Of a stretch of 64,000 bases of DNA, positions 37,001 to 46,924 are shown piece by piece. Positions within the stretch are counted from its first letter, which is position 1; each line of letters opens with the position of its first letter. The translations under genes were made by a program, and so were the position numbers. A model generated the notes under the pieces. It worked only from the letters and a program-made list of their open reading frames with translations, did not search any database and was not told the DNA's origin. Source of the DNA: Arsenophonus sp048493715 (GTDB lineage Bacteria > Pseudomonadota > Gammaproteobacteria > Enterobacterales > Enterobacteriaceae); the NCBI GenBank assembly GCA_048493715.1, contig JBGDCZ010000003.1, forward strand, positions 22,010-86,009, given 5' to 3'.

Positions 37001-38756
37001 CTATATCCTCTTTTATTTTGTTAATTACTAATTCATGATCATCTGAGGTCAATGCATCAGGCTCGACATTCATTAAACGTAAAACACCGCCCATAATGGT
37101 TCCAAATACTGGTGCAGAAACGGCACCACCATAATATTTCCCCGCAGTAGGCTCATTGATAATCACAACCAGGGCATAACGAGGGTTACTTGCCGGTGCA
37201 ACTCCAGCTGTATAAGCGATATATTGATTAACATAATGACCATCACTGCCAACTTTTTTCGCTGTACCTGTCTTAATTGCTATTCGATAACCTTTAATCG
37301 CAGCTCTGACACCACCACCACCCGGTAATGCAACACTTTCCATCATATGAACCACTGTCCGCATAATCATCTCGGGGAAAATACGAGTACCTGATACTGG
37401 TGGATCAACTTTTGTAATCGATAGCGGGCGATAAATACCAAAACTACCAATTGTTGCATAGACTCGCGCTAATTGTAACGGTGTTACCATTAGCCCATAA
37501 CCAAAAGAAAAGGTGGCCCTTTCAAATTCAGACCACCGCCTTTTTTTATTAGGAAAGATGCCACTACTTTCCCCTATTAAGCCCAAATTAGTAGGTTTAC
37601 CCAAGCCAAAGCGAGCATAAACATCTACTAGCTCAGCCGCAGGCATCGCTAATGCTAACTTTGAAACACCAACGTTACTTGATTTTTGTAAAATACCAGT
37701 AATTGATAACTCACTATACCTTGCTACATCTTTAATTTCATGACCATTAATCACATAGGGTTGAGTATTTAACACACTATTCGCTTTAATAAAGCCATTA
37801 TTCAAGGCACTAACAATCACCATTGGTTTAACTGTTGAACCAGGTTCAAATACATCAGTGATCGCACGATTACGCATAACTTCAGTTGGTGTACCAGCAA
37901 GATTATTCGGGTTATAAGATGGACTATTTGCCATCGCCAATACTTCACCGGTATTAACATCGACTAAAATAGCGGTGCCCGACTCCGCTTTATTTTCCTT
38001 TACACTGCGTGTTAACTCACGATAAACCAATGACTGTATACGTTCGTCAATACTTAATACCAAATCGTGGGCAACTTGACTATCAATGGATGAAATATCT
38101 TCGATAACTCGCCCATAACGATCTTTACGCACTATCCTTTCGCCTGGTGCTCCAGTTAACAAATAATTAAAACTTTTTTCAATTCCTTCAATCCCTTGAC
38201 CATCGATATCTGTCACACCAAGTAAATGAGCCGCTACCGGACCAGATGGATAATAACGGCGTGACTCTTTACGTAAATAAATACCCGCTATTTTTAATTC
38301 AGTAATATATTCACATATAGATGGATTCACCTGACGAGCTAAATAGATAAAACGACTATTAGGGTTAAGACTAATTTTACGATTAACTTGTTCCAGCGGT
38401 ATCCTGAGCTCATCGGCTAATGCTTGCCAACGTTCATCATTGATTAATCCACCATTTTCATAAATTATTTTTGGATCAGCCCAAATAGCATAAACCGGAA
38501 CACTTACTGCTAACTGGCGGCCTTCACGATCGCTTATCATACCGCGTGCAGCAGTTACTTTTTGCACGCGTAGAGAACGCATATCACCTTCTCTAACTAA
38601 CTCTTCGGGATTAATAACTTGTAGATAGGTAACTCGAACAATTAGACCAATTAATGCTAGTCCTATTCCCGCGCACAATAACAAGAAGCGCCAGCTAACA
38701 TAGCTAACTTTTTCTTCATACCGTCTTCTATACTTCATCGAGCGCACAGGCTTCAT
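36987..38756 (-). CDS. ftsI: Septal transpeptidase FtsI (PBP3)
   Basis: Class B penicillin-binding protein that crosslinks septal peptidoglycan with FtsW. It is 589 aa (E. coli 588). There is a basic cytoplasmic stretch, one membrane helix at about 22-44, and the pedestal domain with RKDRYGRVIEDI. Transpeptidase motifs are the SxxK serine in EPGSTVKPM (about residue 308), SSN in LQKSSNVGVSKL, and KTGT in AIKTGTAKKVG. It follows ftsL by 24 bp. Intact. Confidence 0.97.
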   Translation of the reverse strand: MKPVRSMKYRRRYEEKVSYVSWRFLLLCAGIGLALIGLIVRVTYLQVINPEELVREGDMRSLRVQKVTAARGMISDREGRQLAVSVPVYAIWADPKIIYENGGLINDERWQALADELRIPLEQVNRKISLNPNSRFIYLARQVNPSICEYITELKIAGIYLRKESRRYYPSGPVAAHLLGVTDIDGQGIEGIEKSFNYLLTGAPGERIVRKDRYGRVIEDISSIDSQVAHDLVLSIDERIQSLVYRELTRSVKENKAESGTAILVDVNTGEVLAMANSPSYNPNNLAGTPTEVMRNRAITDVFEPGSTVKPMVIVSALNNGFIKANSVLNTQPYVINGHEIKDVARYSELSITGILQKSSNVGVSKLALAMPAAELVDVYARFGLGKPTNLGLIGESSGIFPNKKRRWSEFERATFSFGYGLMVTPLQLARVYATIGSFGIYRPLSITKVDPPVSGTRIFPEMIMRTVVHMMESVALPGGGGVRAAIKGYRIAIKTGTAKKVGSDGHYVNQYIAYTAGVAPASNPRYALVVIINEPTAGKYYGGAVSAPVFGTIMGGVLRLMNVEPDALTSDDHELVINKIKEDIGGRS

Positions 38757-38780
38757 GTTATTTACCTATTTACTAACCAA

Positions 38781-39104
38781 CTATTTTACAATCACAATAT
38801 GTTCTTGCGTCGGATCCACATGGATCATGTGTAGCTTTTCTATTGAAAGGCGCTCAATTCGACTATGATTGCCTAATGAGTTCTCCTCTAAAATCAAATT
38901 GCGCCATTCTATATCTAAAGATTCTTTTTCTTCTGTCATAAGATCTTTTTGTGCTGTCAATAATCGTGTTTCATAACTTACTGTGACAATAGAAACCGCA
39001 GAGATAATAATCACTATTAACAGCATCAATGGGATGACACCGTGCCGAAAAATATCGTAACCAATGATCCTAATTAAGCTATATTTTTCCGCTGTCATTA
39101 TCAT
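38781..39104 (-). CDS. ftsL: Cell division protein FtsL
   Basis: Small bitopic membrane protein of the FtsQLB complex. It is 107 aa (E. coli 121), with the cytoplasmic tail shortened. One membrane helix spans about 20-40, then comes a heptad-like coiled coil with the strongly conserved LDIEWRNLILEENSLGNHSR and a tail ending HVDPTQEHIVIVK. It starts in a 4-bp overlap with the rsmH stop; a second ATG two codons in (39098) is an alternative start. Confidence 0.93.
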   Translation of the reverse strand: MIMTAEKYSLIRIIGYDIFRHGVIPLMLLIVIIISAVSIVTVSYETRLLTAQKDLMTEEKESLDIEWRNLILEENSLGNHSRIERLSIEKLHMIHVDPTQEHIVIVK

Positions 39105-40054
39105 TCCAACATTTCAGCAAAACGCACAACAGAGCTTCTTGCTCGTGGATTTTCCATAACTTCTTTTGCTGTCGGTTTCAGTTTGCCTAATACTTTTAAT
39201 ACTGGACTACCGAACGACTTTAATTGCATATCTGTTAGCGGTAATCCGACAGGGACTTTTGGTCCTCTGCTATGTTCGCGAATAAAACGCTTTACCAACC
39301 TATTTTCCAATGAGTGAAAACTAATAATCGATAACCGTCCATGTGGTGCCAATATATTTAATGCCCCCTCTAGCGCTTTTGCTATCTCCTCCAATTCACT
39401 ATTGATATAAATGCGAATTGCCTGGAACGATCGCGTTGCTGGATGCTTGTGTTTCTCCTTAAACGGACTAACTTGCTCAATTAAATCTGCCAATTGCTTG
39501 GTCCGCGTTAATGGCGCTTCGGCTGAATGATGGTTACGAGCAACAATCGCTTTCGCAATTCTTTTCGCAAATCGTTCTTCGCCATATGCTTTCAACACCC
39601 AGGCTATATCTGCTTCCTCGGCTTTCATTAACCATTCAGCCGCCGATTGACCTGTGGTCGGATCCATCCGCATATCTAATGGCCCATCACGCATAAAAGA
39701 AAAACCTCGCGCTGGATCATCTAATTGCGGTGATGAAACGCCTAAATCCAGCAGTACTCCATCAATCTTGCCAACTAATCCCTCTTCTTCAATAAATGTT
39801 TGCAACTGAGAAAAAGAACCATATTTAATTGAAAATCGGGCATCAGTAATCATTTGTTGTGCCACTGCCACAGCTTGCGGATCACGATCTATTGCTATCA
39901 GGCGCCCTTCTTTCCCTAATCGAGAGAGAATTAATTGCGAGTGCCCTCCTCGGCCAAAAGTACCGTCGATATAAATTCCATTTGTTCTGATATTCAATCC
40001 ATTGACTGCTTCATCAAGAAGCACGCTGATATGGTTAAATTGACAGTCTGTCAT
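39101..40054 (-). CDS. rsmH: 16S rRNA m4C1402 methyltransferase RsmH
   Basis: SAM-dependent methyltransferase (formerly MraW) acting on C1402 of 16S rRNA. It is 317 aa from the ATG at 40054, one base after the mraZ stop (TAA-T-ATG). The longest frame adds 60 codons that only read mraZ out of frame. The SAM site is YIDGTFGRGGHS, followed by AIDRDPQAVAVA, LLDLGVSSPQLDDPARGFSF and the C-terminal ENPRARSSVVRFAE. Intact. Confidence 0.96.
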   Translation of the reverse strand: MTDCQFNHISVLLDEAVNGLNIRTNGIYIDGTFGRGGHSQLILSRLGKEGRLIAIDRDPQAVAVAQQMITDARFSIKYGSFSQLQTFIEEEGLVGKIDGVLLDLGVSSPQLDDPARGFSFMRDGPLDMRMDPTTGQSAAEWLMKAEEADIAWVLKAYGEERFAKRIAKAIVARNHHSAEAPLTRTKQLADLIEQVSPFKEKHKHPATRSFQAIRIYINSELEEIAKALEGALNILAPHGRLSIISFHSLENRLVKRFIREHSRGPKVPVGLPLTDMQLKSFGSPVLKVLGKLKPTAKEVMENPRARSSVVRFAEMLE

Positions 40055-40055
40055 A

Positions 40056-40514
40056 TTAAAGAGATAGATCCTGTAGCCGGGTTGATAATGGTTCATTTGT
40101 GCTCCACTCAGCTTCAATATCTGCCTGCACCTGCTGATACCAAGTCTGCTCATCCCATAACTCAAATTTATTAATTTGACCAACAAGCATACCCGCTTTC
40201 TTAAGCCCTGCATGTTGCCGCAAGGTATTAGCAAGCAACAGACGACCTACACTATCCATCTGACATTCACTGGCATGTCCAAGTAATAAACGCTGAACAC
40301 GACGTTCAGCCGGATTCATAGCAGAAAGTTGTGATAGTTTTTTTTCGATAATTTCCCATTCAGGTAATGTATAAAGTAATAGGCATGGCTGATGAAGGTC
40401 GATAGTAAAAACCATCTGCCCTTCTGACTCCTCGTTCAGCATACCGCGATAACGTGTAGGTACAGTTAATCGCCCTTTGCTGTCGAGATTGACGAGTGTT
40501 GCACCACGAAACAT
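40056..40514 (-). CDS. mraZ: Transcriptional regulator MraZ
   Basis: SpoVT/AbrB-like ring protein that represses the dcw operon in E. coli by binding repeats upstream of its own gene. It is 152 aa, as in E. coli. The tandem domains each carry a conserved block: FRGATLVNLDSKGRLTVPTR at the start and SECQMDSVGRLLLANTLRQH in the second half. It is the first gene of the cluster, preceded by a promoter and three operator repeats. Confidence 0.96.
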   Translation of the reverse strand: MFRGATLVNLDSKGRLTVPTRYRGMLNEESEGQMVFTIDLHQPCLLLYTLPEWEIIEKKLSQLSAMNPAERRVQRLLLGHASECQMDSVGRLLLANTLRQHAGLKKAGMLVGQINKFELWDEQTWYQQVQADIEAEWSTNEPLSTRLQDLSL

Positions 40515-40544
40515 ACTCTATTCAACCCTTATATTACAAAAATC

Positions 40545-40569
40545 ACCACATTACACCACAATTTCCCAC
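40545..40569 (-). promoter_or_regulatory. MraZ operator repeats
   Basis: On the minus strand three repeats, GTGGG, GTGGT and GTGGT, recur at exact 10-bp spacing with 5-bp gaps, 30 bp upstream of mraZ. This is the layout of the E. coli MraZ site (TGGGN direct repeats with 5-bp spacers). Confidence 0.8.
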
Positions 40570-40578
40570 CTACTATAG

Positions 40579-40608
40579 AGTTTACGAAGGGTATGAAAAT
40601 CTTGTCAA
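40579..40608 (-). promoter_or_regulatory. mra promoter of the dcw cluster
   Basis: TTGACA (40603-40608) and TAAACT (40579-40584) are separated by 18 bp on the minus strand just upstream of the MraZ repeats. As I recall it, the E. coli mra promoter uses the same two hexamers. Confidence 0.75.
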
Positions 40609-41163
40609 GCAAGAGCCACAGCACTTTAGTTTTATTTACAGAATAATGTTGGAAGATGATTGAGTGGGTTTTCTGACGAATAAAAAATCAAAAACTATTA
40701 ACATTATGATAAAATTGAACAAATTGATTTTTATACTTATAGTCACTGACTAAACTTATTTAGTTCGCATAATATGAAATAAAAATCAAAATATACAACC
40801 AATACTTCATTTTAAATCAACTTTTAGATAACACTTTGGCCATATAAATAACAATAAATCAAACTTCCCTAAAATTATTTGTAGCAAAATTTTAAAATTT
40901 ATATTACTTATCAGTATATTACATACACTTATAAATATACAGTGATTTTTTATATCGCTAATCGTATAATGTCTATACTTTGAATAGAAAAATATTCTAA
41001 TCAGTCCATGACTATTTTATGTGTAAAATTTAATATTCGAAACAATTTTATTAAGAATTATCTGAAATGTTACCATTTGTTGTTATTAGCTTATTAATTT
41101 ATACAAAATATTCCATTTTAACAGAGTATTTTTTTAAATTTAACTCAATGTTTTTAACTTAAG
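40609..41163. other. Intergenic region cra/mraZ
   Basis: About 550 bp of AT-rich DNA without coding signal. It contains the region upstream of the mra promoter and the end of the cra transcript. I see no strong terminator. Confidence 0.4.
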
Positions 41164-42171
41164 TTAAATTTTTCGACTTAAGCTACCTCTGCGACATAAG
41201 TCACGCTGAATGCGTGTAATACCAGCATCGGGCTTTTCATTCTCACTTAAACTGGCTAACACCAGTTCTATAACTTTATCTACGATAACTTGATGACGTT
41301 GAACAACTGACAATACCGGGCAGGAAAAAAAATCTAACAATTCATTATCACCAAAAGTTGCAATAACAATATCATTGGCTAATTGTCCATTACGCTTTAA
41401 CATCACATCCATTACCCCCTGTAAAAGAGAAAATGACGTGGTAAAAAACGCTTGCGGCATGTCATTATGATTTAGCCACTGGGCGAAGGTTTCTTCAGCA
41501 ACGTGACGTTCATAACTACTAGAATATAAATAAGTAACTGCATCTGAATCATTATGCCAAGATTCTCTAAATCCTTGTTCACGTAATAAGCTTACAGAAA
41601 GCTCAGGCAACGCACCTAAGTAGAGAACTTTTTCAACCGGAAATTTACGTAATTCAGTTGCTAACATTTCAGCATCTTGTAAATCATCACCAACGACACT
41701 AATAAAATGTTCCTGCTCTAATGCTCGATCTAAAGCAATTATGGGTAATGAGCGGTTTGCCCAGCGCTGGTAGAAAGGATGTTCTGGTGCTAAAGCGGTA
41801 GAAACAATGATTGCATCCACCTGACGTTTTAATAAATGCTCAATACACCGAATTTCGTTATCCGGTTGATCCTCAGAGCAAGCAATAAGTAACTGATAAC
41901 CACATTGACGTGATTTACGTTCAAGATAATTTGCAATACGGGTATAACTGATATTTTCTAAATCAGGGATCACCAACCCAATTGAATGTGTACGACCAGC
42001 TCGAAGCCCTACAGCAACAGCATTTGGGTAATAGTTATGTTCCCTAACAACCGACATCACTCTTTCTACTGTCTTATCACTAACTCGATATTGTTTTGCT
42101 TTACCATTGATCACATAACTGGCGGTTGTACGAGAAACACCAGCCAAGCGGGCAATTTCATCTAATTTCAC
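41164..42171 (-). CDS. cra: Catabolite repressor/activator Cra (FruR)
   Basis: LacI-family regulator that switches carbon flow between glycolysis and gluconeogenesis; its effector is fructose 1-phosphate or fructose 1,6-bisphosphate. The start is a GTG at 42171 behind AGGGG, as in E. coli, giving 335 aa (E. coli 334). The HTH is VKLDEIARLAGVSRTTASYV, then the hinge, then the periplasmic-binding-like domain. It keeps its E. coli position upstream of mraZ, but ilvIH beyond it are gone. It is the only intact classical carbon regulator in the window, in contrast to pdhR. Confidence 0.95.
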   Translation of the reverse strand: MKLDEIARLAGVSRTTASYVINGKAKQYRVSDKTVERVMSVVREHNYYPNAVAVGLRAGRTHSIGLVIPDLENISYTRIANYLERKSRQCGYQLLIACSEDQPDNEIRCIEHLLKRQVDAIIVSTALAPEHPFYQRWANRSLPIIALDRALEQEHFISVVGDDLQDAEMLATELRKFPVEKVLYLGALPELSVSLLREQGFRESWHNDSDAVTYLYSSSYERHVAEETFAQWLNHNDMPQAFFTTSFSLLQGVMDVMLKRNGQLANDIVIATFGDNELLDFFSCPVLSVVQRHQVIVDKVIELVLASLSENEKPDAGITRIQRDLCRRGSLSRKI

Positions 42172-42305
42172 GTTGATAACCCCTTTCACAAACAGGAGAA
42201 ACCCCAAAAATTTGGGACAATAAATGTTGGCATATTTTAACTTGCTGAAGGGAGATTTTCACCGTAAAATTTGCTATTTTACATAAAAAAAAATAGTATC
42301 ACAAT

Positions 42306-44102
42306 CTAGTCTTGATACATGGATTCAATTTCACGTTGATAGCGCTCAGAGATGATGTTGCGCCTTAATTTTAAGGTAGGCGTTAACCTTCCATTTTCCA
42401 TGGAAAAGTCAATAGGTAATAAGAGTAAAACGTTTCACTTGATGAAAATTAGCGAAATTCTTTGCATTTCTTTCAGACGTGAATCAAAAAGATCAACAAT
42501 ACGGCTATTGTGTAATAGTTCTAATCGACAGTGATATTGTAAATTAATTGAACGGGCATACTCTTCAAGTGAATCAAAACAAGGTACGATCAAAGCAGAA
42601 ACAAATTTACGCGCATCAACTATTACTAAAATATGTTCAATAAAACGATCTGAACTAATGTGTCTTCAATCAGCTGAAGAGCAATATATTTACCATTAGA
42701 GGTTTTCATTAAATCTTTTAACCGTTCGGTAATAAACAAGTTTCCGGCACTATCAAGCCTACCTGCATCTCCAGTTTTAAACCAACCATCTTGGGTGAAA
42801 GCTTGTGCTGCTTCCTCCGGCTTATTAAAATAACCTCTCACACGATAGGCCCTTTCGTCTGAGATCTCACTTTCCTGGCTAATACGCACTTGTATATCAG
42901 ATAACGGTGTACCTATAGAGCCTAAGCTATAGTTATTCTCTTGCCAACAGGAAATTGTCGCACAGGTTTCTATCATACCATAACCATATTTGATATTAAT
43001 CCCTGCGGCCAAAAAGAAACGAATAATTTCATCATCAAGATGGGCGCCAGCGGCTGGTAAAAACACACCCGACCACCTAAAATCTTTTTCAATTTGGTTA
43101 ATACTAATTTATCTGAGATACGATAAAAAAAGCGATGTAGCCAATTGCTTTTTTTCCTTGTTGAACTATGTTACTTGACGTTTACCTTACACTAGTGCCC
43201 AATGGAAAAGTTGTCTGCATAGCCAAGCTGCTTGAGAAACTTTCTGCTGTATTGCACTATAAACTTTCTCATAAAAACGAGGAACCGCGCACATCACAGT
43301 CGGTTTTACCACAACCATTGCCTCTCTTACATCTGTTAGATAGACATTTTTAGCGCCAATGTGCATAACATAGAAACTCCATGCCCGTTCAAAAACATGA
43401 GAAAGGGGTAAAAAAACAAAGTGAAAATATCTGACTCAGTTAAGGTTAAACGTTCATCATGTAAATAAAGCTGAGCCGCCATATTGGCATAGTCAAGCAT
43501 GATACCTTTAGGCTCACCGGTTGTGCCCGAAGTATAAATCAATGTAAATAAATCACTTAATTGATGTTGTGCAATCCGTTGTTTCAATTCAGCCAACAAT
43601 AGGGTTGAAGGTTTCTGCATTAATTCAGATAAACGGTAGGTTTTATCGCAATTAGCAATATCAATCTGTTCATTAAAAACAATAATAGCCGTTAGCTTAG
43701 GACAAAGTTTAAATAGAGACTTAGCAACATCATATTGAGCTTGATCACCGACAAATAAGATCCGAATATTGGCTTCATTTAAGATATAAGCGGTTTGAGT
43801 TAAACCACTAGTTGCATAGAGGGGTACCGTCACCACCCTGATTTGTAAAATGGCGATATCAATTAAAGACTAATTCATACTATTATCAGCGAAAATAGCC
43901 ACATTTTCTTGTATATCTACACCGAATTCAAGAAATGCTAAAGAAACGGATTCTGTTTTTTGCCCAATTTCATGCCAAGTTAACTGACTTTGTTTATGAC
44001 TGACCATTGTCTAAAAGCAACGCTTTTAGCTAAAGTTGGCGAATTAATCTTTTTTTGAAACTGGTTAACTAAATGATAAGAATGCAAATTCTCAATAGTC
44101 AA
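42306..44102 (-). pseudogene. Long-chain acyl-CoA synthetase (FAA1-like), broken
   Basis: AMP-forming acyl-CoA ligase of the COG1022 type. Reading from about 44102 (possible TTG start behind AAGGGAAG) gives LTIENLHSYHLVNQFQKK, then breaks. The 43336-43836 block holds the AMP motif TLIYTSGTTGEPKGIML. The 42626-43066 block has NIKYGYGMIETCATIS and the adenylation motif GWFKTGDAGRLDSAGNLFI. The tail, in another frame, is LTPTLKLRRNIISERYQREI up to a TAG at 42306. Stops and shifts between these (43869, 43336-43066, 42626) destroy it. The span of 1.8 kb is full length. It occupies the place of ilvIH in E. coli. Confidence 0.88.
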
Positions 44103-44457
44103 AATATCTTCCCTTAGTAAAACTTTTATTTACAAAATAAAATTATTCAATTATAACGATTATAGCTGCTAAAGTTATAAAAAAATAAGTCCAGCCTACA
44201 ATTGTTAGCCAATAGCAGCATTATACATAATTGCTGGATAAAAAAAGAGGATTTACTGAAATTAAAAAACACGATCACGCCAAATCCATACTAACGTAAC
44301 AATGACTTAGCATAACAGTGCTTTTATAAAAAAATTTTTAGATATCAATTTGATAATTTTAATAGAAAAATTTACAAGCTACCTTTAAAGCAAACCTTAT
44401 TATCTATCCCTACCAACTTATTTGTAGATTATACGATAAATTATTCGAGTTATTAAT
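44103..44457. other. Gap between acyl-CoA ligase and leuO relics
   Basis: About 350 bp, AT-rich, no coding signal and no clear terminator or promoter. Confidence 0.4.
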
Positions 44458-45360
44458 TACTAAGCTGACCTAATTATGTTTTCATCCACTTATGTCTTTT
44501 ATCACGAGTTGTGGATTCATGCCAGATCAAATAACATGGTCGCGCCGTTTTTTCCCAAGGTAATTCAACCGATTTTAAATTTAACTGTTTTGAACAATAC
44601 TCAACAAGCCATTTTGGCGCAATAGCGACAAAATGAGTTTGAGAAACAATATCTAATACGCTATTTAAATTTGTTCCTTGGTAAATACATAGAATGAAAA
44701 AGATCACTATTATCCATGGAGACAACAGCATGTTTTTCACACTCTAATATCATCGGAAATTGTATTTTTAATATTGGGATGATTATTAGACACAGCTAAA
44801 ACTAATTCACCATTAAATAATAGATGGTGATGATATTCAGGTTTATCAAACTCGTTATAGCTAATAACAAATTCCGTTTCCTGATATTTTAATTGATGGG
44901 CAATATTATCATCAAAATAAGATTGGATAATTATATCAATATTTGGTGCATGCTCTTTAACTCAAGCAACAATACTCGCTGTTAAACGAATATCTAGCGG
45001 GCTACATATTGATAATTTAAATACTCGTTCACTCTGTTCTGACTTAAATCCGGCACTAGGTAATTCATTGTGAACTAGTTGTAATGCATGTCTAACCGGG
45101 TCAAATAGTTGCTTAGCACGTGAAGTTGGCTGAATACCTCGACCATAACGAACAAAAAGCTCATCATTGAACATCACTTTCAGATATGATACAGCATTAC
45201 TGACTGTAGGCTGTGACATACCTAAAATCTGTGCTGTCCGTGTCACATTCTGCATCTGCATAACTACATCAAAAACCGTTAATAAATTTAAATCAACATT
45301 TCGCAAATGAATATCACTTGGTTCTTTTTTTGTTGCTGAAATTCTGTTGTAGTCAGTCAT
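44458..45360 (-). pseudogene. leuO: LeuO (LysR family) regulator, broken
   Basis: LeuO is an H-NS antagonist and global regulator lying beside leuABCD. The N-terminal 132 codons are good: the HTH region has NVDLNLLTVFDVV, GMSQPTVSNAVSYLK and FNDELFVRYGRGIQP. A TGA at 44962 then ends the frame; beyond it the same frame continues (PNIDIII, HQLKYQETEFVISYNEF), and a shift near 44760 leads to the last block at 44474-44740 (LDIVSQTHFVAIAPKWLVEY ... WHESTTRDKRHKWM). An in-frame stop three codons after WM also removes the usual tail. A short DNA-binding-only fragment could still be made. Confidence 0.9.
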
Positions 45361-46043
45361 TATTTTACTCCACTTGATATATATGTATCTTTAATGAATT
45401 AGAATAAAAGATTAACCTAATTAATTATTAACTTAGGTATGTTGCTTTATTATTAAATTCATTAAAATAAATTAAGCGAACCATTTAATTCTTTAAATGA
45501 TTTTAGCTTCCATGCCTTAACATTAACTGATCAGTTTTAAAAATCATTTCTACCAAAGCCCTTATTATAGAATTATTATCCTTAAACATTCACATCATCA
45601 ATAAATAATAAAATCAAATATCCATCTATTATTCCTTCAATTAGATAATAAAACAAAGCATGGTAGAATTCATAATAAAATTATTCAATTCTTATTATTC
45701 ATAGCAAATTATCAGATTCATCACAGAATAAATTATTGCTTATTCAATATTTCCTTTACTCATTTTTATAACAAACACTTCCTCATATATTTTTATTAAA
45801 CTAATTTTATACTTCACAATTAAGAAAGTATTGTTAAAATCAATAAAAGGCTGATCAATTAATTTTTAGCGGAATCTTATCAGTTTTTTGAATCAAAAAA
45901 ACAGACAAAAACATGATTAAAAATATAAAAATTAGTCATAGACATTAGTAAAGACATTTACTAGATTAACAAAATTAATTTTTATTTATTTAATGTTGAC
46001 ATAATGATAAAAATAAGATAGTAATAAAAAATATAAATTACTA
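45361..46043. other. leuO-leuA divergent regulatory region
   Basis: About 680 bp of extremely AT-rich DNA, typical of the H-NS-bound leuO upstream region in enterics. A TTGACA at 45996-46001 precedes the leu leader, but the matching -10 (TAGTAA at 46019) is poor. No gene is seen. Confidence 0.4.
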
Positions 46044-46115
46044 GTGTATTTTTCTACTCATATACTAATCCTACTACATTCTCGCATTTTCTGTGCGTGG
46101 TGCGCTTATGGGTGA
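46044..46115 (+). pseudogene. Possible remnant of leu leader peptide
   Basis: A short frame starting GTG reads VYFSTHILILLHSRIFCAWC and two more residues before TGA. It contains THI followed by CTA-ATC-CTA-CTA, reminiscent of LeuL (MTHI... with four rare CTA leucine codons). It lies about 100 bp upstream of leuA, as expected. The ATG is missing and one control codon has changed, so attenuation control would be lost. No clean attenuator hairpin is visible. Confidence 0.35.
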
Positions 46116-46214
46116 ACGAAATTATTAATATCACTACTCAATAAATAGTACTTTCGATAAATTTTATGTCCGGGAAACCGATAACAACTAAGAATACAAT
46201 ACAGAAATAACAGT

Positions 46215-46924
46215 ATGAGCAATAATATCATTATCTTCAATACGACATTACGAGATGGTGAGCAAGCTTTACAAGCAAGTTTAAGCATTAAAGAAAAATT
46301 GCAAATTGCTCATGCATTGGACGTTTAGGGGTTGATATTATTGAGACCGGCTTTCCTGTCTCTCCACCCGGAGATTTTAAATCTGTTTCAAACCATCACG
46401 AAAGAAATTAAAAATAGCCGTATTTGTGGTTTGGCACGTTGTGTTGATAAGACATTGATATCGCCGCTGAAGCACTTAAAGCTGCCAATAATTCCCGATT
46501 ACATATATTCTTAGCAACCTTATCATTGTATATCAAACATAAATTAAAGCGATCGTTTGATGATATTTTAGCTCTCGCTAGCCACTCAATTAAACATGCC
46601 AAACGCTAAACTGATGACATAAAATTTTCCTGCGAAGATGCCGGACAAACATCGATAAAGCTATTATCTCCGTCCACTGTCATGATGATTTAGGCATGTC
46701 GGTAGCTAGTTCTATTACTACAATTCAGGCCGGTGCTCGACAAGTAGAAGGAACGATTAATGGTTTAGGAGAACACACTGGCAACTGTGCCTTAGAAGAA
46801 ATTATTATGGCAATTAAAGTGCACCAAAAAATGTTAGCCGCCACCACAAATATTAATCATCAAGAAATTTATCGTACCAGCTAATTATTCAGCAAGTTAT
46901 GTAATGCCTCTTCCTGCCAATAAA
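46215..46924 (+). pseudogene. leuA: 2-Isopropylmalate synthase, 5' part only
   Basis: First enzyme of leucine synthesis. The ATG at 46215 starts MSNNIIIFNTTLRDGEQALQ, the metal-binding catalytic start of the family. A frameshift follows near 46320. Further islands read DIIETGFPVSP, RICGLARCVDK, HCHDDLGMSVASS and HTGNCALEEIIMAIKVHQK, then HQEIYRTS and a TAA at 46882. The sequence continues in another frame to PLPANK (QICNMPIPANK in E. coli), where leuC sequence begins directly. About the C-terminal 40% of leuA, including the regulatory domain, is deleted. Confidence 0.9.

Noticed and set aside
40055..40234. 60-codon N-terminal extension of RsmH
   Set aside because: Lies within mraZ in another frame with no family similarity; the start at 40054 directly follows the mraZ stop.
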